This document shows positions 18,701 to 25,892 of a DNA stretch of 64,000 bases, piece after piece. Positions within the stretch are counted from its first letter, which is position 1. Each line of letters starts with the position of its first letter. The translations under genes were made by a program, and so were the position numbers. The notes under the pieces were generated by a model. The model saw only the letters and a program-made list of their open reading frames with translations. It searched no databases and was not told the origin of the DNA. Origin of the DNA: an uncultured bacterium (GTDB lineage Bacteria > Muiribacteriota > Ozemobacteria > Ozemobacterales > Ozemobacteraceae); contig CALEDQ010000005.1 in NCBI GenBank assembly GCA_937949615.1, forward strand, positions 310,001 to 374,000, given 5' to 3'.

Positions 18701-20674
18701 TACTCACTCGACAACGGACTCACGAATGTCGCTTATTCCGGTCCTGTGACAATATCTGCGGAAGGTACAGCAACCTGCACTGCCTGGCAGATCGATGCGG
18801 CCGGCAATACTGGTGCAAAAGCTGCAGCAGTTACGGTGACTATTGACAAAACCGGGCCTCAGGCGCCAACAATCACCGGTATCACTTCCGGCATATTCGC
18901 TGCCGATCAGGCCTTCACGGTTACTGCCGCAGAACCGGGTGGCACTCTGTATTATTCACTCGATGACGGCCTCACGAGCACTCTCTACAGCGGGCCGGTA
19001 ACGATAGCGCCGGGCGTCACCGCTACCTGCACGGCCTGGCAGGTTGACGATGCTGCGAATGTCGGGCAAAAAGCGGCCCCCATTTCCCTGACCGTTCTGC
19101 AGGTTACTCTTGCTGAATTACAGCCGACGATCGGTTTTAATAACGGAATTCTGTATGAGGTTCAAATAACCGGCAGCGGGTTTGTTTCCGGTATTGTTCC
19201 CAGTCTGGTTCGTGCCGGGCAGACGACTGTAACTGGTACTGATGTGGTCGTCAACGATTCAACTTCGCTTTCATGCAATTTCAACCTGACAGACACGGCT
19301 GTTGGCGTATGGGATTTATCTCTCGCCTATAGTGATGTAGAACTGGCATCTGTTACAGGTATGTTTACGGTTCAGTCTAAAACCTGGAGAAAGAGCCTGG
19401 GCGGGCTGGCGAACGAAGCAGAAGTCTACTGCGTAAACGCTGTTGAAGGAAATGGTGTCGTTATCGCTGGTACGACGAATTCTTATCTCGACCAGATACC
19501 ATCAACGACGCCAGGCACGCTTGCCGGCAGCGATATCTGGATCGCCCGCCTCGACGATGCCGGCGAATTACTCTGGTCGCGCCGCATTGGCGGCAGCGGC
19601 ACCGATCACTGCAGCGGACTGATAGCCCTCGGAAACGGCTACATACTGGCCGGCGACACCACGTCGACGGATGGCGATATGGCTTTTAATCAGGACAGTG
19701 TTCAGCGCGCCATGCTCATGAAATTAGATGGCAACGGTGTTCCTGATACCACGACTCCAGGAGTCTGCCCGGTTCCATCCATGCTGCCAAGCGGGGCAAA
19801 CGATGCGCGCGGCGGCATTAAAAACACAGCTGATGGTGGTTGTATAATGGCTGGCGTATGTACAGACGGATCTTATAAATACGCCTGGGCCGTCAAATTC
19901 ACCCCCAATCTTGAACAGATGTGGGACGTTCGCATCACGGGCAACGGGCCAGATACCCTCGCTTTCGATGTTGCGCAAAAAGCCGATGGCAACTACCTGC
20001 TGTGCGGTTTTACCAGCTTCCCATATGGTTCTTTTGGCGCGTCTGCTCAGTCGAATCCGTTTTTTAATGAAGGTTTCGTCGCCGAGATTTCGACTATCGG
20101 GCAAATCGTTAATAGTCGCTGTTTTGGTGGGAGCGGTACCGATTCCTGCACCGGAGTTGTTCCCATGCCCAATGGTGACTTCTACGTAATCGGCACCACA
20201 GGCTCGTCAGATGGTTTCTGCCCTCTCCCTGCCAATCGTGGCACAGAAGACGTGATGATTTTCAGTGTGAGCGCTGATTTTACCGGCACATCGATACCTT
20301 TGTGTCTGGGTGGTTCCGGCGTCGATACCGGCCTGCGCGGGCAGCTGGCTGCTGATGGCGGTCTGCTGTTTGCGGGTCAGACAAATTCAATTGATGGTGA
20401 TGTCTCGGGCAACCATGGCGCCACCGGCGATTTCTGGTTCGGCAAAGTCAGCCAGAGTGCCGTAAATCTCGAGTGGCAGAAATGTTTCGGTGGTACAGCC
20501 GATGACTACCTGTCAGGTTTCGTGATTACCGAAGATGGCGGTTATCTGCTCAGCGGCCACGGTCTGTCCACCGACGGCGATCTTGCTGATACCGGCCACC
20601 AGGTCGGCAATGATGACTTCATAATTATCAGAGAGGCAGTTATGCCTGTCTCGTCTGTTTTGCTGGCCAATTAA
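15740..20674 (+). CDS. large repeat-containing surface lipoprotein
   Basis: 1644 residues. A type II signal peptide ends in the lipobox LVAC with lipidated Cys22. The N-terminal 540 residues match nothing I recognise. One divergent and six near-identical 84-residue domains follow (six at residues 619-1122). Each starts APQAPTITGI and contains LYYSLDNGLT and GTATCTAWQID, resembling the chitobiase-C-terminal/Ig-like beta sandwiches of bacterial surface proteins. A short IPT/TIG-like segment follows (about 1125-1210). The C-terminal 430 residues carry GGSGTDxCxG and LxGxTxSxDGD repeats typical of a beta-propeller-like fold. The protein is probably displayed on the outer membrane in adhesion or polymer binding. 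A strong terminator follows. Confidence 0.85.
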   Translation: MKKWKILIDCVLLCCLLSLVACRFDPLGLYDDSDDTGVAAVIAGFTPAQIQQIVDDIKNDKAVLPVSLSVPAYSFYRFDYSNVAGGHRGSTILSYDQAVGSAPYGIETTARVLIFEAMKARAGYSFDFFAFSDGLAKDRIGSVINAIAAQFSDTEFLLNSSQNIGSTTLVMQAVNDLVGSLPLPAPADFAPVAIASPAVDLDLKPDFSDLPVTTLTTLFLNEDLHTMYASMTVVGLANYSLFTSNVPAVSQPRPSFRLHKTDTEHNITRDYLVSLAPIGATGSVVINPASPPAVISGIASAQLAISQSGDGQKLVFTYSGDRGVAQTVTAESEKLVLAFTYRDVWDKDSCESSKDLLVGPLAYLNRAGPQKFAGESFSFVTPATKLLCIVVADNKQIATFTAEQGVAATADFSVPAGQVATLACYIIPPAAQDVAEQARAVLMTEFASETRPLDELETAGWNGARAATLSVELSGDGRSISVPAMFKTWFYPVGTYVYNTSLDEFTPQVFREIAAPASPEITLDMNGYSEEPRYAFSLPIYAAPMVTGITSGAFNTAKTFSIQVVGTRLYEYSLDNGTTWNDYSGPVTLSSDGSFQVIARDKANNFTSTPVTLAIDTAAPGVPTITGISSGIYADSQTFTITGSESGATIYYSIDNEVTSQIYTEPVTISAEGTATCTAWQIDASGNIGAKTAPVTVTIDSTAPQAPTITGIATGTFKTSQTFTVTGSEPGGSLYYSLDNGLTESVYTEPVTISAEGTATCTAWQIDAAGNSSARASAVTLTVDKTAPQAPAITGITSGIFAPGQTFTVTGAEPGGVLYYSLDDGLTSSIYTEPVTISAEGTATCTAWQIDAAENVGARATPIVVTIDSSAPQAPTITGITSGIFASTQTFTITGAEPGGTLYYSFDNGLTSFIYTEPVTITLEGTATCTAWQVDSAGKIGQKAAAVTVTIDTAAPQAPTISGIATGTYAGDQTFTVTAAEAGGTLYYSLDNGLTNVAYSGPVTISAEGTATCTAWQIDAAGNTGAKAAAVTVTIDKTGPQAPTITGITSGIFAADQAFTVTAAEPGGTLYYSLDDGLTSTLYSGPVTIAPGVTATCTAWQVDDAANVGQKAAPISLTVLQVTLAELQPTIGFNNGILYEVQITGSGFVSGIVPSLVRAGQTTVTGTDVVVNDSTSLSCNFNLTDTAVGVWDLSLAYSDVELASVTGMFTVQSKTWRKSLGGLANEAEVYCVNAVEGNGVVIAGTTNSYLDQIPSTTPGTLAGSDIWIARLDDAGELLWSRRIGGSGTDHCSGLIALGNGYILAGDTTSTDGDMAFNQDSVQRAMLMKLDGNGVPDTTTPGVCPVPSMLPSGANDARGGIKNTADGGCIMAGVCTDGSYKYAWAVKFTPNLEQMWDVRITGNGPDTLAFDVAQKADGNYLLCGFTSFPYGSFGASAQSNPFFNEGFVAEISTIGQIVNSRCFGGSGTDSCTGVVPMPNGDFYVIGTTGSSDGFCPLPANRGTEDVMIFSVSADFTGTSIPLCLGGSGVDTGLRGQLAADGGLLFAGQTNSIDGDVSGNHGATGDFWFGKVSQSAVNLEWQKCFGGTADDYLSGFVITEDGGYLLSGHGLSTDGDLADTGHQVGNDDFIIIREAVMPVSSVLLAN
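17594..19105 (+). repeat. six tandem 252-bp repeats inside the lipoprotein gene
   Basis: Units start at 17594, 17846, 18098, 18350, 18602 and 18854, all exactly 252 bases (84 codons) apart. They are in frame and highly similar at the protein level with scattered synonymous change. Copy number could vary between strains by recombination. Confidence 0.9.
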
Positions 20675-20689
20675 CTTTCAAAACAATCG

Positions 20690-20738
20690 AAAGTGCAGTC
20701 AGAGTTATTCAAACAATAATTCTGACTGCACTTTTTTA
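20690..20738 (+). terminator. rho-independent terminator after the lipoprotein gene
   Basis: AAAGTGCAGTCAGA and its complement TCTGACTGCACTTT form a long stem extended by TTATT/AATAA around a short loop, followed by TTTTTT. It ends the lipoprotein transcript. Confidence 0.9.
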
Positions 20739-20819
20739 TCATTGATTATGACAGAGCGGCTGGAGTAAAATTAAAACAGACAGGTAGATGAGATGGACCA
20801 CCATGAATATAGATAAACT

Positions 20820-22502
20820 ATGGGTGGTTGGGAGGAACCGCTGACAAAGAATCCCGGAAATTTTAGAGTTCTGATTACAGCCTTGCTTCTGAGCGTATTG
20901 CTCTGCCCGACTGTGCTGTTTGCACGCCGGTCCGTGCGGGTTGGCATTTATCAGAACCCTCCCAAGGTTTTTGTCGACGAATCCGGGGTCCCGGCCGGTA
21001 TTTTTATCGATGTTCTCCGGCACATCGCTGCAGCTGAAGACTGGGAACTGCAATTTGTCGAAGGTTCATGGGCGGAAGGGTTGGAACGACTTGCCAGCGG
21101 CCAGCTTGACCTGATGCCGGATGTGGCTTACACCGCCGAGCGGGCCCGTAATTTTTCTTTTCATTCGGTGCCGGTCCTTTCATCCTGGTTCCAGGTTTAT
21201 GCGCACAGAGGCAGCAGAATTCAATCGATTCTGGACCTCGCCGGCAAAAAGATCGCGGTTTTGCAGGGGTCTGTGCAGCAGGATACTTTTGCGCCCATGG
21301 TAAAGAGCTTCGGGCTTGAAGTAACTCTTGTGGCAGCTCCTGATTATGAGTCTGTTTTTACGGCAGTTGTCAGGGGTGAGGCTGACGCCGCAATTGCCAA
21401 CCAGTTCTACGGCAACATGAATGCAAAAAAGCTTGGTCTTGAAGACACGGCTATTATCTTCAATCCTTCGGCTCTGCATTTTGCCTCTCCACTGAACCAC
21501 AATCGCTATCTGCTCGACAGAATCGACGAGCATATGCGCCTGCTCAAAAGCGATTTAAACTCGGTGTATTATCAGTCACTCAAACGATGGACGCAGGAAA
21601 GTGTCAGTTACAGGCTGCCGGATGAGTTGAAAGCAGTTGCGCTGGTTGTTCTGGTGTCTCTACTTTTAAGTGTCGCCGGCAGTCTCATTCTAAAACGGCA
21701 GGTGAACGCCAGAACAAAAGAACTGCAGCAGAGTCATCGTGAACTTGAGACCAGGGTTGCCGAGCGAACCGCAGAACTGGCCGCGGCCATGAAGCGCGCT
21801 GAGGAATCAGACATGATTAAATCGGCTTTTCTTGCAAGCATGTCGCACGAATTGCGCACTCCGCTCAACTCTATCATCGGTTTTACCGGCATACTGCTGC
21901 AGGGGCTTGCCGGGCCGATGAACGACGAGCAGAACAAGCAGCTGGGCATGGTTCAGAAAAGCGCCCGGCATCTTCTGGCTTTGATAAACGATGTTCTCGA
22001 TATTTCCAAAATTGAAGCCGGCCAGCTGCAGCTTTCTACCGCCAGATTCAATCTCAGGCCCTCGCTCGAAAAAATTATGATGATGCTGGCACCAATGGCG
22101 GCGGAAAAGAGAATTGAACTGCGCTGTCAGATTGCAGAAGACATCGGAGAAGTTGTCTCTGACCAGCGTCGGATCGAGCAGATAGTTCTCAATCTGCTCA
22201 ATAACGCGCTGAAGTTCACGGAAAAGGGTTGTGTCAGCCTCAATTGTCGGGTAGAAAATGGCTTCTGTCTCATAGAAGTCTCTGATACGGGCATCGGAAT
22301 GCAGGCAGACAAACTGCGGGAAATATTTCTGCCATTTCACCAGCTTGATTCAGGGCTGGCGAGAAAACACGAAGGCACCGGCCTGGGGCTTTCTATCTGT
22401 AAGAAATTGCTTGAAATGATGGGAGGAACTATTGATGTAACCAGTCAGCCTGGCGTCGGCAGTAGTTTCTTCGTTTCTTTTCCTGTAAGCAAGGGAGTTT
22501 GA
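20820..22502 (+). CDS. periplasmic-binding-domain sensor histidine kinase
   Basis: 560 residues. A signal or anchor segment (about 16-35) precedes a family 3 solute-binding domain (about 38-258; VRVGIYQNPPKVFVDESG near the start, IAVLQGSVQQ in the middle). A membrane helix (271-291), a coiled coil (295-330), a HisKA domain with phospho-acceptor His343 in SMSHELRTPLN, and an ATPase domain with NNALKF, DTGIGM and GTGLGLS boxes follow. It has the EvgS/BvgS-style sensing layout but only one binding domain and no attached receiver. It probably senses a small periplasmic ligand and phosphorylates the following receiver. The start is uncertain: ATG 20820 has no Shine-Dalgarno, while GGGAGG lies just before a CTG at about 20840 that would give a cleaner signal peptide. 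Confidence 0.9.
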   Translation: MGGWEEPLTKNPGNFRVLITALLLSVLLCPTVLFARRSVRVGIYQNPPKVFVDESGVPAGIFIDVLRHIAAAEDWELQFVEGSWAEGLERLASGQLDLMPDVAYTAERARNFSFHSVPVLSSWFQVYAHRGSRIQSILDLAGKKIAVLQGSVQQDTFAPMVKSFGLEVTLVAAPDYESVFTAVVRGEADAAIANQFYGNMNAKKLGLEDTAIIFNPSALHFASPLNHNRYLLDRIDEHMRLLKSDLNSVYYQSLKRWTQESVSYRLPDELKAVALVVLVSLLLSVAGSLILKRQVNARTKELQQSHRELETRVAERTAELAAAMKRAEESDMIKSAFLASMSHELRTPLNSIIGFTGILLQGLAGPMNDEQNKQLGMVQKSARHLLALINDVLDISKIEAGQLQLSTARFNLRPSLEKIMMMLAPMAAEKRIELRCQIAEDIGEVVSDQRRIEQIVLNLLNNALKFTEKGCVSLNCRVENGFCLIEVSDTGIGMQADKLREIFLPFHQLDSGLARKHEGTGLGLSICKKLLEMMGGTIDVTSQPGVGSSFFVSFPVSKGV

Positions 22503-22504
22503 TT

Positions 22505-22891
22505 GTGTCCATAAAACTTCTGATCATCGAAGATAACGAGCAGAATTACTATATGATGAGATTTCTGCTCGAAAAAAAGGGATTCAAGGTCATTGGTGCC
22601 GAAAACGGCAGACTTGGTGTTGAAAAGGCTTTGAGCGAAAAACCCGATGCCATTCTGCTCGACATTCAGCTGCCTGAAATGGATGGTTATGCAGTCGCTG
22701 CCGAGCTGAAAAAGCATGCTGAAATCGATGATGTTCCGATTGTCGCCGTCACTTCATATGCCATGGTCGGCGACCGTGAGAATATTATGGCTGCCGGAGC
22801 CACCGGTTATATCGAAAAGCCCATAAATCCAGACACTTTCGTAGATGAAATTTCCAGATTTGTTCAAGATAAAAAGCCAAAATCGGAGTAG
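22505..22891 (+). CDS. single-domain response regulator (CheY-like)
   Basis: 128 residues from GTG 22505, which follows GGGAG by seven bases; a TTG at 22499 overlapping the kinase stop is also open. It is a receiver only: acidic pair ED near the start, phospho-acceptor Asp in LLDIQLPEMDG (residue 53), switch Thr in VTSYA and conserved Lys in EKPIN. There is no output domain, so it is likely a phosphorelay shuttle between the kinase upstream and the hybrid kinase downstream. These three genes are adjacent and on the same strand. Confidence 0.92.
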   Translation: MSIKLLIIEDNEQNYYMMRFLLEKKGFKVIGAENGRLGVEKALSEKPDAILLDIQLPEMDGYAVAAELKKHAEIDDVPIVAVTSYAMVGDRENIMAAGATGYIEKPINPDTFVDEISRFVQDKKPKSE

Positions 22892-22894
22892 CGC

Positions 22895-25000
22895 ATGGAC
22901 ATACTGATAGTCGATGATCATGAAGAAAATCTTTATTTCCTTTCTTTATTGCTGAAAGGTAACGGTCATACCGTACATCAGGCAGTTAACGGCGCAGAAG
23001 CTCTTGAACTTTTGAGCAGGCAGCAGGTCGCCCTTGTTATCAGCGATATACTCATGCCGGTTATGGATGGCTTTCAACTGTGCCGCACGCTGAAGGCCGA
23101 CGCAAAATTTGCTGATATTCCGGTAATTTTTTACACAGCGACCTACACCGGCTCTCAGGACGAAGAATTGTCAATGAAAGTCGGTGCCAGCAGATTTGTT
23201 GTCAAACCGTGCGAGCCAGAAGAAATGATGCGGATTGTCGATGACGTGCTGAGAGAAGCGAAGCTGACTGCCAGCCCGGCTGTTCCTTTGATTGTCAATG
23301 AAGAAGAAGTTTTGAAGCTTTACAGCGAGCGGCTGGTAAGAAAACTGGAACAGAAAATGCTGGAACTTGAGGCAGAGGTTGCCGCAAGAAAAGAAGCAGA
23401 AAAAGTTCTTCTTGCCAGCGAAAGAAAATACCGTTCACTTTACGACAGCATTCGTGATGCGCTGGTTGTCGTCAGTTCCGATCGCATAATTCTCGATTGC
23501 AATCCTGCATTTGAGAGCCTTTTTGGTTACAGTTCGGAAGATGCCGCCGGCCAATCAATCAGTCTGATTTACCAGCGTGAAGAGGATTTCGCAGAGGTCA
23601 GCGAAATCATGAAAGCTCTGAATGAGACGAACAATTTTATTCGGACAATCAGTTTTCGTCGCCATGATGGAACTGTGTTCATCGGCGAAACAAATCTTTT
23701 CTGTCTGCACGACGACGACGATCAGCTGACCGGCTACGTGTGCATGATAAGAGACGTCACCGAGAGAATCAACGCTGATAAAGCCAGAAAAGACCTTGAG
23801 CTGCAGCTGCAGCAGGCGCAGAAAATGGAATCGCTGGGGCTGCTGGCCGGCGGGGTCGCACATGATTTCAACAATCTGCTGTCGGTTATTCTTGGTTATT
23901 CAGAAATAATGCAGTCCTATTTTGCCAAAGACGACAAACATTATGAATACGTCGATGAGATACATCAGGCTGGTCTGCGGGCCAAGGGGCTGACAGTGCA
24001 GCTGCTGGCCTTCAGCCGCAAACAGCGGCTTGAAAAGAGCAGTGTCGATGTCTGCAATGTTGTCAGTGGCTTTCAAAAGCTGCTTTCGAGAATGATCGGT
24101 GAAGAGGTTAAACTGCGGCTGCAGCTGTCGAATCTTCATCTGCCGGTAATCGCCGATGTTGGCCAGCTTGAACAGGTACTGATGAATCTGGCGGTAAACG
24201 CCCGCGACGCCATGCCTGACGGTGGCACTCTGGCGATAGAAGTTGCCCGGGCTGAATTCGACGATTTGAGCTCCTGCCAGATCGCGGAATTGTCGCCTGG
24301 CGCCTACGCCATGATTGCTGTCAGTGATACCGGCTGCGGCATAAGCAGTGAACATGTTTCGCGTATTTTTGAACCGTTTTTCACGACCAAGGGCAAGGCC
24401 GGGACCGGCCTGGGTCTGGCTACCTCATATGGCATAATCAAGCAGCATGGCGGCTCGATCTGGGTTTACAGCGAAGCAGGAACAGGAACGACTTTTAAAA
24501 TTTATCTGCCGCTCAACAAAGAGGTTGACTCGGCAGTTGAGGCTGACACAGGGCATGCTGAAGCCGGTGATGCCACAATTATGGTAATCGAAGATGACAA
24601 GACCGTTTTGAAAATGATTGACGAAATCCTGGCCCGCGCCGGCTACCGGGTTATCAAAAGCTCTGATCCTGTCGAAGCTCTGATTCTGGCAAAGGGCTTC
24701 ACCGAACCCATTAACCTGATCATCTCGGATTTTAAAATGCCGGGAATGAGCGGGACGCAGGTCTGTGAGAAAATCTGCCAGCAGCACCCCGAGGCAAAGG
24801 TGATGTTCATGTCCGGATACCCGATTACAGCTCTGACTGAAGGTAACGGCAATGTTCAGAATGCTGTTTTTCTTCAGAAACCGATAACGGTGAACTCATT
24901 GCTAAGCAAATGCAGCCAGACTTTAAATCCGGATAGATTGGCAGTAAAGCCTGTCGGCACCAGCCAGCCCTCTGTTCCTTTTAACGATTACCACCATTGA
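22895..25000 (+). CDS. hybrid histidine kinase: receiver-PAS-HisKA-ATPase-receiver
   Basis: 701 residues and cytoplasmic (no membrane segment). An N-terminal receiver (1-120, Asp51 in SDILMPVMDG) is followed by a coiled coil (140-175), a PAS domain (about 178-295), a kinase domain with His323 in GGVAHDFNN, an ATPase domain with NARDAMPDGG, DTGCGIS and GTGLGLA boxes (about 420-540), and a C-terminal receiver (560-690, Asp612 in SDFKMPGMSG). The gene starts three bases after the lone receiver stop. It probably integrates signals in the local relay. No DNA-binding output is encoded nearby, so the final target is unknown. Confidence 0.93.
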   Translation: MDILIVDDHEENLYFLSLLLKGNGHTVHQAVNGAEALELLSRQQVALVISDILMPVMDGFQLCRTLKADAKFADIPVIFYTATYTGSQDEELSMKVGASRFVVKPCEPEEMMRIVDDVLREAKLTASPAVPLIVNEEEVLKLYSERLVRKLEQKMLELEAEVAARKEAEKVLLASERKYRSLYDSIRDALVVVSSDRIILDCNPAFESLFGYSSEDAAGQSISLIYQREEDFAEVSEIMKALNETNNFIRTISFRRHDGTVFIGETNLFCLHDDDDQLTGYVCMIRDVTERINADKARKDLELQLQQAQKMESLGLLAGGVAHDFNNLLSVILGYSEIMQSYFAKDDKHYEYVDEIHQAGLRAKGLTVQLLAFSRKQRLEKSSVDVCNVVSGFQKLLSRMIGEEVKLRLQLSNLHLPVIADVGQLEQVLMNLAVNARDAMPDGGTLAIEVARAEFDDLSSCQIAELSPGAYAMIAVSDTGCGISSEHVSRIFEPFFTTKGKAGTGLGLATSYGIIKQHGGSIWVYSEAGTGTTFKIYLPLNKEVDSAVEADTGHAEAGDATIMVIEDDKTVLKMIDEILARAGYRVIKSSDPVEALILAKGFTEPINLIISDFKMPGMSGTQVCEKICQQHPEAKVMFMSGYPITALTEGNGNVQNAVFLQKPITVNSLLSKCSQTLNPDRLAVKPVGTSQPSVPFNDYHH

Positions 25001-25076
25001 TAGCAGCATTCTCCAGCTGCAGTAGCCCATAAACTGCTGGTATATCTATGCTCTTGTCAGATATCAGCCTGCATTG

Positions 25077-25892
25077 CTACTCGAAATAGAGTTCGGGAGA
25101 GCGCACAGTTGTGCCGTGAGCGCGGCTTTCGAGGCTGAAGATGGTGACGAAGCCCGGGGCGATTTCTTTCTGCGGGTCGGCCATGATGATCATGCCGAAG
25201 TCCTGCCAGTTTTTGCTGCGCTGCATGTTCTGCCAGCAGCTCCTGAAAATATCGCTGATCTCGATGTACGAGACATTGCCGTCACCTTTGATGACGCCGC
25301 GGCAGCTGACCTTATGGTCATAATCGCCGCCCTCGTTGTGCCAGGTCAGAAACTGGGCTGAATAATACCAGTCGCAGGCACGATGTTTTTTGTCTCTGGT
25401 TCTGAATTTGTCTGAACCTTCCTGGAAGGGGCGGGTCAGCGGGTAGATCACCACCGGCATCTCTGCCGGGCCCTGATTTTTATCGCTCGTGATCTTCAGA
25501 TAAACTCGTTTGAGCTCGAAGTCGGCGAGGCTGACACCGGCGAGGGCAAACGCCTCTGCCACTTCGAATCTGACAAGATAGCGCAGAGTGGTTGGCCCGC
25601 CCCAGACGCCGATTTCACCGGTAAAATCGCCGCCGGCATTGCGATTGTCACGCCATGAGCGATTGTTGGCGTGCGGGTGGCGAATGAAGGCGTCAATGCC
25701 GGTTCTGACAACGACGCGGCCGCGGCGGCTTCTCTCGGGTACAAATGGCCAGCGCAGCAGCTTGAGACATTTAGGGCACTCAGCCGTGTCGCTGTTCACG
25801 AGAAACGAACAGCCGGGGCAACGACTGATTGCCGCCGCCGGGAGCAGGCCTGCAAAAAGCAGGGTCGCCATAAGAAACAGTATTTTTTTCAT
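25077..25892 (-). CDS. exported zinc-ribbon protein with DNRLRE-like beta domain
   Basis: 271 residues. A signal peptide (about 1-21) is followed at once by a four-cysteine zinc ribbon in the mature N-terminus (Cys25, Cys28, Cys39, Cys42 as CPGC and CPKC). The rest is a beta-rich domain with the look of DNRLRE/disaggregatase-type carbohydrate-associated modules (YLVRFEV, then LKRVYLKI, PVVIYPLTRPF). An exported zinc ribbon is unusual. The ATG overlaps the stop of the HEAT-repeat gene by ATGA, so the two are coupled. Function is unknown; cell-surface binding is a guess. Confidence 0.65.
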   Translation of the reverse strand: MKKILFLMATLLFAGLLPAAAISRCPGCSFLVNSDTAECPKCLKLLRWPFVPERSRRGRVVVRTGIDAFIRHPHANNRSWRDNRNAGGDFTGEIGVWGGPTTLRYLVRFEVAEAFALAGVSLADFELKRVYLKITSDKNQGPAEMPVVIYPLTRPFQEGSDKFRTRDKKHRACDWYYSAQFLTWHNEGGDYDHKVSCRGVIKGDGNVSYIEISDIFRSCWQNMQRSKNWQDFGMIIMADPQKEIAPGFVTIFSLESRAHGTTVRSPELYFE

